NCBI GenBank assembly: GCA_035591015.1
Contig: JAXIUW010202287.1
Location: 1 to 11,412 of the forward strand
DNA from: Cephalothrix simula
Lineage: Eukaryota > Nemertea > Palaeonemertea > Archinemertea > Cephalotrichidae
Direction of reading: 5' to 3'
DNA: 11,412 bases
Position numbers and translations under genes: made by a program. The notes beneath the pieces were generated by a model. That model worked only from the letters and a program-made list of their open reading frames with translations, did not search any database and was not told the DNA's origin. Below are positions 7,001 to 11,412 of the stretch, piece by piece. The stretch's first letter is position 1, and every line of letters begins with the position of its first letter.

Positions 7001-10000
7001 GGAAGAAGTCGACACTGATATCAAAAATTATGGATCAAATATCCCTGAAATAAGCGAACCAGAAGCTTTGCCAAACTTTGAAGATGAACCTATAAAGCCT
7101 GGTGATAAGGAATATCGACCAATCTTACCCTTTGCCCCTGATCCGGAACCAGTAGACGAAACAGTCGATATCGATATTGTAAATTATGGATCGAATATCC
7201 CTGAACCAGAACCGGACCCCAAGTTTGAAGATGAAACCATTGAGCCCGATGATAAACAATATCGACCAATCTTACCATTTGCACCAGAACCGGAACCAAT
7301 TGACGAAAAAGTCGATATTGATTTTATGAATTATGGATCGAATATCCCTGAGATGCCTCTTCAACCACAACCTCAAATAGATGACGAAAAAATATATGAC
7401 GGATCAAATATCCCAGAAATCCCGGAGCCCGTACCGGAACCCGATTTTATTCCACCATCAAATGATCGTGATAATAATGATGATAACTTATATGAGTCGG
7501 TAGTTATTACCGAAAAGGTCACTTTTGAGCCTGTTGAAGACATGCCCTACTTTTTATTTCCCAAATATGACCCTTCTCAATTTGAAGAGCCACCTAAAAT
7601 ACCATACTTCGATCATTATCCTGACCCATGGTTTGAAGTACATAACGCTGAGTCAATGGGTCATACACCTGGAGAACTTCAATGGGAATCATGGAATGTC
7701 TTAGAAAAGGTAGAAAAATTTGTTGTTGAACAGCGTAACAAATCTAGGTCGTTAAAAATGAATAGATCAATACTCGAGCCGTCTGCCTCAACGCGTGAAT
7801 TCGTGAAAACTAGATCGGGTCGTTATTCACAATCAAATATAGGTGAAACAGATATAGACGATTACCCACAGGGGCCAACGAAAACCGAAGAAGATTTCTT
7901 TGATAGAAAAACAGTTGTTACCAACCTCGATGAAGTTATTTTGGATAATGAACTATTTGTTCAACAATCGGAACCACCTATTTATTACGACGAACCGGCA
8001 GAAAGTTTCCCACGTTCTGAAAGATCGGATTTTTTTACGAGCGATATCGTAAAAAATATACGCAAAGACACGGATTTAAATAAGTCATTTGGATCATCCG
8101 AATCGGGGTCTACATACTACACTGCTGTAGAAGAACAAGGTTCAAGTAATATTCATAGGAGTAATTTCGAACTATTTATCAATCCTGATAAAGTTTTAGA
8201 CGACGATCTTTCTGAAATTGCTTCGGATTTATTATTAAGTGCAACGAACGATCATAACTGGGTAAGTGACTCTGATAAAACAATTCAAAGTGATAAAAAG
8301 AAATCGATAAAAACAAAAATCGATTATAATATTTTGCCTGGTGACACAAAAACACATTGCGTTTCAGTTCATACTATGCATGTAACACCTGGCGAAACAT
8401 ATGCCCTTGATATTTCATTTGAATCTGCAAAAGAGGATTTAAAATCTATGGGTGATCAGGATTATAACACACAAACTATTGAATCTGTAACTCGAAATTC
8501 AAATTTCACTGAGCCAGCCACCGAGGACGTCAAGGCTACAAATTTAAGCATCGACCTTGAAGCTAAAAAAATAACGGATTATTCAGACGACGAAGCAACA
8601 TCTACTGAAGGATTTAATCAAGTCGAAAACTGCTTTAATTGTGAAAGCAAATCTGAGTTTGAAAAAGGTCCAGTCATGACGTCATTCGAGATTGAACGAA
8701 AACCAGGCAGCTTGTCTGCTGTGGAAATTGATATTGATGACAATAATGGAAATGAATTTGAAAATGCAGGAAAATATTTTACAGACCAAATTAAAAATTT
8801 AGATCGTGCGATTGAAGAACTGACCCATGACCCTAAGAAAGAAGAATTTAATTCAGACCGATGGCGCAAATCATCAAGAACATTCGATGATTACATCAGT
8901 AAATTACGATCAGTAAATGAAGGTAATCTAGAGGATTTTGGAAAGCCAAAACCACAACTTTATCCCAAAATGTCAAATCGATCCCTTCCCAATGTGGACA
9001 GCTTGATGAGATCCTGTAGAAAAGTTGATACAGACGTTCATAATAGGTCGTTTAGTACAGAGCACGACAGTAGCGACGGTTCTGGAAGTGCAAGTTCTAA
9101 ATTTAATGCAAGCTTAGAAAGAATTTATGGTATTTTAGGTAACTATAATGCACGGAAGCAAAGCCTTATGTCAGGACAATCGAGTTGCAGTTCTAGTCGC
9201 GAGCACGTAAATGATGAAAATGGATACACAACAAACGGTTTCAGTAGTCATGTTGAAACTAGAGTTGAAACCAAACGCGATCGATCAAAGTCGATGCCAG
9301 GAGGAATGAATGAAGGAGCAACGGGGTTTGGGGTTTCCGAAGAGTTTTCAGTAACAAGACGAATTAAAACTAATACACAAAATGAAAGTTCTAAAGTGGA
9401 CTATCGAATGCGTTCTAGTTTAGGAAATATGTATGATGAAATCAATAATCGTTTTTCAAATAGAACTGAAACAGTTGACTTTCTTGCAAGGTCCAACGAA
9501 AATATTGCTCAAGAAGTTGAAACATCCACAACTGAGAACAGGAGTTACTCAGTGGATGAGTTGATGATTAACTTCAGGGTTACTGGGGTTGTTGATCCAA
9601 CGGGCAACACAGTTGGTCTTTTACCAGCTATTAGAGCAGGATATATAGATTTACTCAAAGGACTTTACATAAATAATGAGGCAGACCAAAAAATGTCGAT
9701 AAGGGAAGCTATTTCACGGAATTTGGTCATTTGTGATGAGACTCAAAAATTTAAATATGGATCTACGACTAGTTCATATGGTATCATAACTGTTAACTAT
9801 ATAATAACCCCAATTCATTACACAATTATTAATGTTGTAGATACTTTATCAAATCGTAATCGTACGTTTGACTTGGCCAAAATAGGTGGCTGCATCGATG
9901 AAGTTCAAGAAATTTACCTTGATAAACGGAAAAATAGAATTCTATCGTTTGATGAAGCTGTTGAAGAAGGCCTATTAGATATAGAATATGAGGATGATAT

Positions 10001-10355
10001 TTTTGATGGAACTACTGAAAACGAAACTATACATTATCTGTGCTATGGTGCTATAGATCCATTCCATAAAAACCGAATTCCATTTAGAGATGCAACACTT
10101 CATAGAATAATAGATCCTGAGACCGGATTATTTTTTAATAATGTCACTAATGAACATATCCCAATTCCAGAAGCAATAGAACAAGGGCATATTTTGACTC
10201 GAAAAGTTCAGGGTATTTCTGTCTATGAGAACTTAGTTGAAGAATGGAATCGAATCGAAATCAACTATAGCATGGAAAAGAGAAGATTAAGGCAAGGTTC
10301 TTCATCCAGAGGATCACTTAGATTGCCATCAAATAGTGCAACACTATCATTCTAA
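3992..10355 (+). CDS. Giant plakin-repeat exon of a spectraplakin-like cytoskeletal linker (3' coding part)
   Basis: One uninterrupted 6.36-kb coding exon. The frame runs back past the TTG at 4068 to an acceptor AG at 3990-3991 whose phase fits both upstream exons, so 4068 is not a start codon. The exon codes for 2120 full residues. In order: an acidic low-complexity region (about 4080-5100); a short possible coiled coil (about 5160-5290, with SLRKSAENLDKKITDMKQQL); a Lys/Asp-rich block (5621-5800); a globular-looking segment (about 5810-6250); an acidic region; tandem Pro/Glu repeats with GSNIPE (6786-7446); a Ser-rich, mostly disordered stretch; and plakin repeats (9543-10210). The tail is basic and Ser-rich (RRLRQGSSSRGSLRLPS). 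Plakin repeats are known from plectin, desmoplakin and spectraplakins, where they bind or dock to intermediate filaments or act as regulatory segments. A giant plakin-repeat exon is typical of Shot, VAB-10 and MACF/dystonin. Assignment to spectraplakins rather than another plakin is inference, since no actin-binding, spectrin or GAS2 domain is in view. Together the three exons code for 2219 residues. Confidence 0.85.
5621..5800 (+). repeat. Lys/Asp-rich low-complexity coding block
   Basis: About 60 codons built almost entirely from Lys, Asp, Glu, Arg and Ser, with runs such as KKDKKDKSEKKSRKS and KDKDKDKNKDKDRKD. At DNA level it is purine-rich (AAAGATAAA-like), which opens a long spurious antisense ORF. 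The strong charge could serve microtubule or acidic-partner binding or resemble a nuclear signal; none of these is shown. Confidence 0.75.
6786..7446 (+). repeat. Tandem Pro/Glu-rich protein repeat with S-N-I-P in each unit (4 full units, 1 partial)
   Basis: Units start at 6786 (51 codons), 6939 (48), 7083 (49), 7230 (51) and 7383 (partial). The consensus runs DEPIxPDDKxYRPILPF, then P-E-P-x-D-E, then D-I-x-N-Y-GSNIPE. Units 2 and 4 share an exact 38-nt match (6951-6988 and 7242-7279), pointing to recent duplication. The composition is acidic and proline-rich, so it is probably an extended spacer. The SNIP tetrapeptide in all five units fits the S-x-I-P pattern of EB1-binding proteins, but the flanks are acidic rather than basic. 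Confidence 0.9.
9543..10210 (+). other. Plakin (plectin) repeat domain, at least four repeats
   Basis: Recurrent blocks match the plakin-repeat pattern of G-x-I/V-D-P, then a Ser/Ala-rich helix ending in A-I-x-x-G-x-I/L. Repeat 1 (about 9546-9650): VTGVVDPTG then AIRAGYID. Repeat 2 (about 9660-9745): GLYINNEADQKMSIREAI. Repeat 3 (about 9885-9985): GGCIDE, then ILSFDEAVEEGLLD. Repeat 4 (about 10045-10195): GAIDPFHKNRIPFRDA, IIDPETGLFF, then IPEAIEQGHI. Spacing is irregular and diverged compared with vertebrate plectin, as is usual for invertebrate spectraplakins. This is the strongest evidence for the gene's identity. Confidence 0.85.
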
Positions 10356-10447
10356 AATATGTAAGTAATTAAATTTTTTCCCCTTTCAAATGGATATATA
10401 CATGTGTATATTAGCAATATATTTTTTTCTTATTTTACAATAATTAG
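10356..10447 (+). other. Consensus splice donor after the stop, with a possible 87-nt 3' UTR intron
   Basis: The TAA at 10353-10355 is followed after 5 nt by a full consensus donor, GTAAGT (10361). The giant exon measured to this donor (3992-10360) is 6369 nt, a multiple of three, in phase 2/2. The nearest acceptor-like site is a T-rich tract ending ATTAG at 10447, which would make an 87-nt intron; alternatively the donor joins a distal exon. If it is unused, the exon runs on to a polyadenylation site downstream. Confidence 0.55.
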
Positions 10448-10793
10448 GTTTAAAAAGTTTATTCATCAACGTATTTCATAACTTGTTAAAAACTCCAATA
10501 TCAATTTTTTTATCTATTTGATATAATTTTTATGTATATTTCTTATCCTGTTAAGTATCGGGTATAAAACTTTGATTGAAATTAGTAGGTTTTTAGAAAA
10601 ATGGGACACAGTCAAAAGTTACAATCCTTTAGCATTTATAAAAGGTGCTTGACTTGGTTTTTATATTCAAACCATGTTTCATTAAATTGAATGAAATACG
10701 ACCATTCAGGTTTACTGGGGTAAAGGGTATAAAAATCATTCATGAAAGATTTTTTATCGTTTAAGTTTATTCCTAATATTTAGTCACAAAAAA

Positions 10794-10799
10794 AATAAA
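10794..10799 (+). terminator. Candidate polyadenylation signal AATAAA (proximal)
   Basis: A perfect AATAAA about 440 nt after the stop of the giant exon, in an A-rich run. It would end an intron-retaining, plakin-repeat-terminated mRNA. AT-rich DNA produces such hexamers by chance. Confidence 0.35.
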
Positions 10800-10951
10800 T
10801 CGTAAGAGAACAGACTCTATTTATGATTTTCAAAACGTAAAACTAACCACCAATCTGCACCAATTCATATGAGAAGTCAAATCCAAATTTAAGTGTCCAT
10901 TTATGAAATACTTATAATATTTTTCAAATTGTGAAAATGTAAAATTCTTTT

Positions 10952-10957
10952 AATAAA
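10952..10957 (+). terminator. Candidate polyadenylation signal AATAAA (distal)
   Basis: A second AATAAA about 600 nt after the stop, followed by T-rich sequence. Same caveat as the proximal hexamer. Confidence 0.35.
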
Positions 10958-11169
10958 ACATTTATTATCATTCATAAACGTGCAAGTATTTTCAACATTG
11001 GGCCCCTAATCCAAATATATTAACAAGCTACCAAAAATAACACGCATAATAAAAATGACCATATGAAAATTGAAAAAACTTATTGATATTTGGATCAATT
11101 GAACAAAATTATGAAAAGTCAAATTATTATATAGATTATATAGATCTTGAAGATACGATATTATTTCAG

Positions 11170-11194
11170 GCTATACAGAAGAGGTCCTTTTAAA
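11170..11194 (+). CDS. Speculative 25-nt microexon
   Basis: An acceptor, TTATTTCAG|G (ending 11169), and a donor, AAA|GTGAGT (from 11195), enclose 25 nt. Entered in phase 2, as this gene's junctions require, its first base completes the codon and eight further codons (LYRRGPFK) are open, leaving phase 0. The two close splice signals and the fitting frame are suggestive, but the segment is too short to exclude chance. Confidence 0.2.
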
Positions 11195-11336
11195 GTGAGT
11201 TTCAGAAATCAAACTAGGGGGGGTATCCTTCCAGGATAAAAATAATGATTTTTATTTTATTGTCTCGACGATAAAAAGATAGTTTGTCATTAAGCCATAA
11301 CAAACTTATTATACACTAGTCATTGAAATTCCCCGT

Positions 11337-11412
11337 GGGGGGGGGGGGGGTTAGGCGGGGATAAGGCGGGGCTAGCACAAGCTAGCGTACCCAAGAAGTG
11401 CCCTGCCCCCCG
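11337..11412. repeat. G-run and G-quadruplex-like GC-rich end
   Basis: A run of 14 G (11337-11350) is followed by two GGCGGGG blocks (11354-11360 and 11365-11371), enough G-tracts for an intramolecular quadruplex. A perfect inverted repeat, GCTAGC-ACAA-GCTAGC, follows at 11371-11386. The GC content jumps sharply from the AT-rich flank, and the window ends in a C-run. It may be the start of a GC-rich repeat or a poorly assembled homopolymer. Confidence 0.6.

Larger units (their letters stand above)
10448..11169. other. AT-rich 3' flank: 3' UTR or intron
   Basis: No convincing gene. A near-palindrome, ATATACATGTGTATAT (10396-10411), lies just upstream. The stretch holds A-rich and T-rich runs and the polyadenylation hexamers listed separately. 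It is 3' UTR for transcripts that end with the giant exon, and intron for transcripts that splice onward. Confidence 0.4.

Noticed and set aside
6842-7299. Antisense ORFs opposite the Pro/Glu repeats
   Set aside because: They mirror the periodic coding repeat and resemble no protein family.
11351-11356. TTAGGC, the nematode telomere unit
   Set aside because: A single copy within a G-rich run; no tandem array.
1-11412. CRISPR array, bacterial operon or phage system
   Set aside because: Spliced animal genes, nuclear tRNA features and no regular repeat-spacer pattern; the ~80-bp repeats are degenerate and AT-rich.

Overview
The window is animal nuclear DNA, most likely from an invertebrate. 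It is AT-rich, has GT-AG introns with short pyrimidine tracts, and carries a rhodopsin-family receptor and a plakin-repeat cytoskeletal protein, two families typical of animals. I cannot name the phylum from the sequence alone. Both protein genes read on the + strand; a damaged tRNA-Ser copy reads on the - strand.

Layout: (1) 1-225, AT-rich leader without a recognisable element. (2) 226-1269, an apparently intronless seven-transmembrane receptor. (3) 1270-3322, non-coding: a degenerate ~80-bp repeat array (1985-2189) fused to a tRNA-Ser(AGA)-like sequence (2186-2267, - strand), then a 444-bp fold-back/MITE-like element (2707-3150) with ~105-bp terminal inverted repeats and two nested hairpins. 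(4) 3323-10360, part of a second gene: exons at 3323-3474, 3597-3740 (a possible cassette) and 3992-10360, a 6.4-kb exon. (5) 10361-11412, AT-rich 3' flank with polyadenylation hexamers, a speculative 25-nt microexon and a G-run/G-quadruplex-like end.

The giant exon encodes an acidic, mostly disordered region, a Lys/Asp-rich block, a tandem Pro/Glu repeat whose units each carry S-N-I-P, and at least four plakin (plectin) repeats at the C-terminus. This looks like the plakin-repeat exon of a spectraplakin (Shot/VAB-10/MACF/dystonin family). Exon phases agree: 3323-3474 ends in phase 2, the 144-nt exon is 2/2, and the giant exon up to a consensus GTAAGT donor at 10361 is 6369 nt, also 2/2. An in-frame TAA lies 5 nt before that donor, so skipping the exon keeps the frame open while including it ends the protein right after the plakin repeats. 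This is the main observation here: the layout of an isoform switch.

Because 3323 is an internal exon start and I see no first exon between 1270 and 3322, the receptor gene may sit inside an upstream intron of the plakin gene, on the same strand. That is inference and depends on sequence outside the window.
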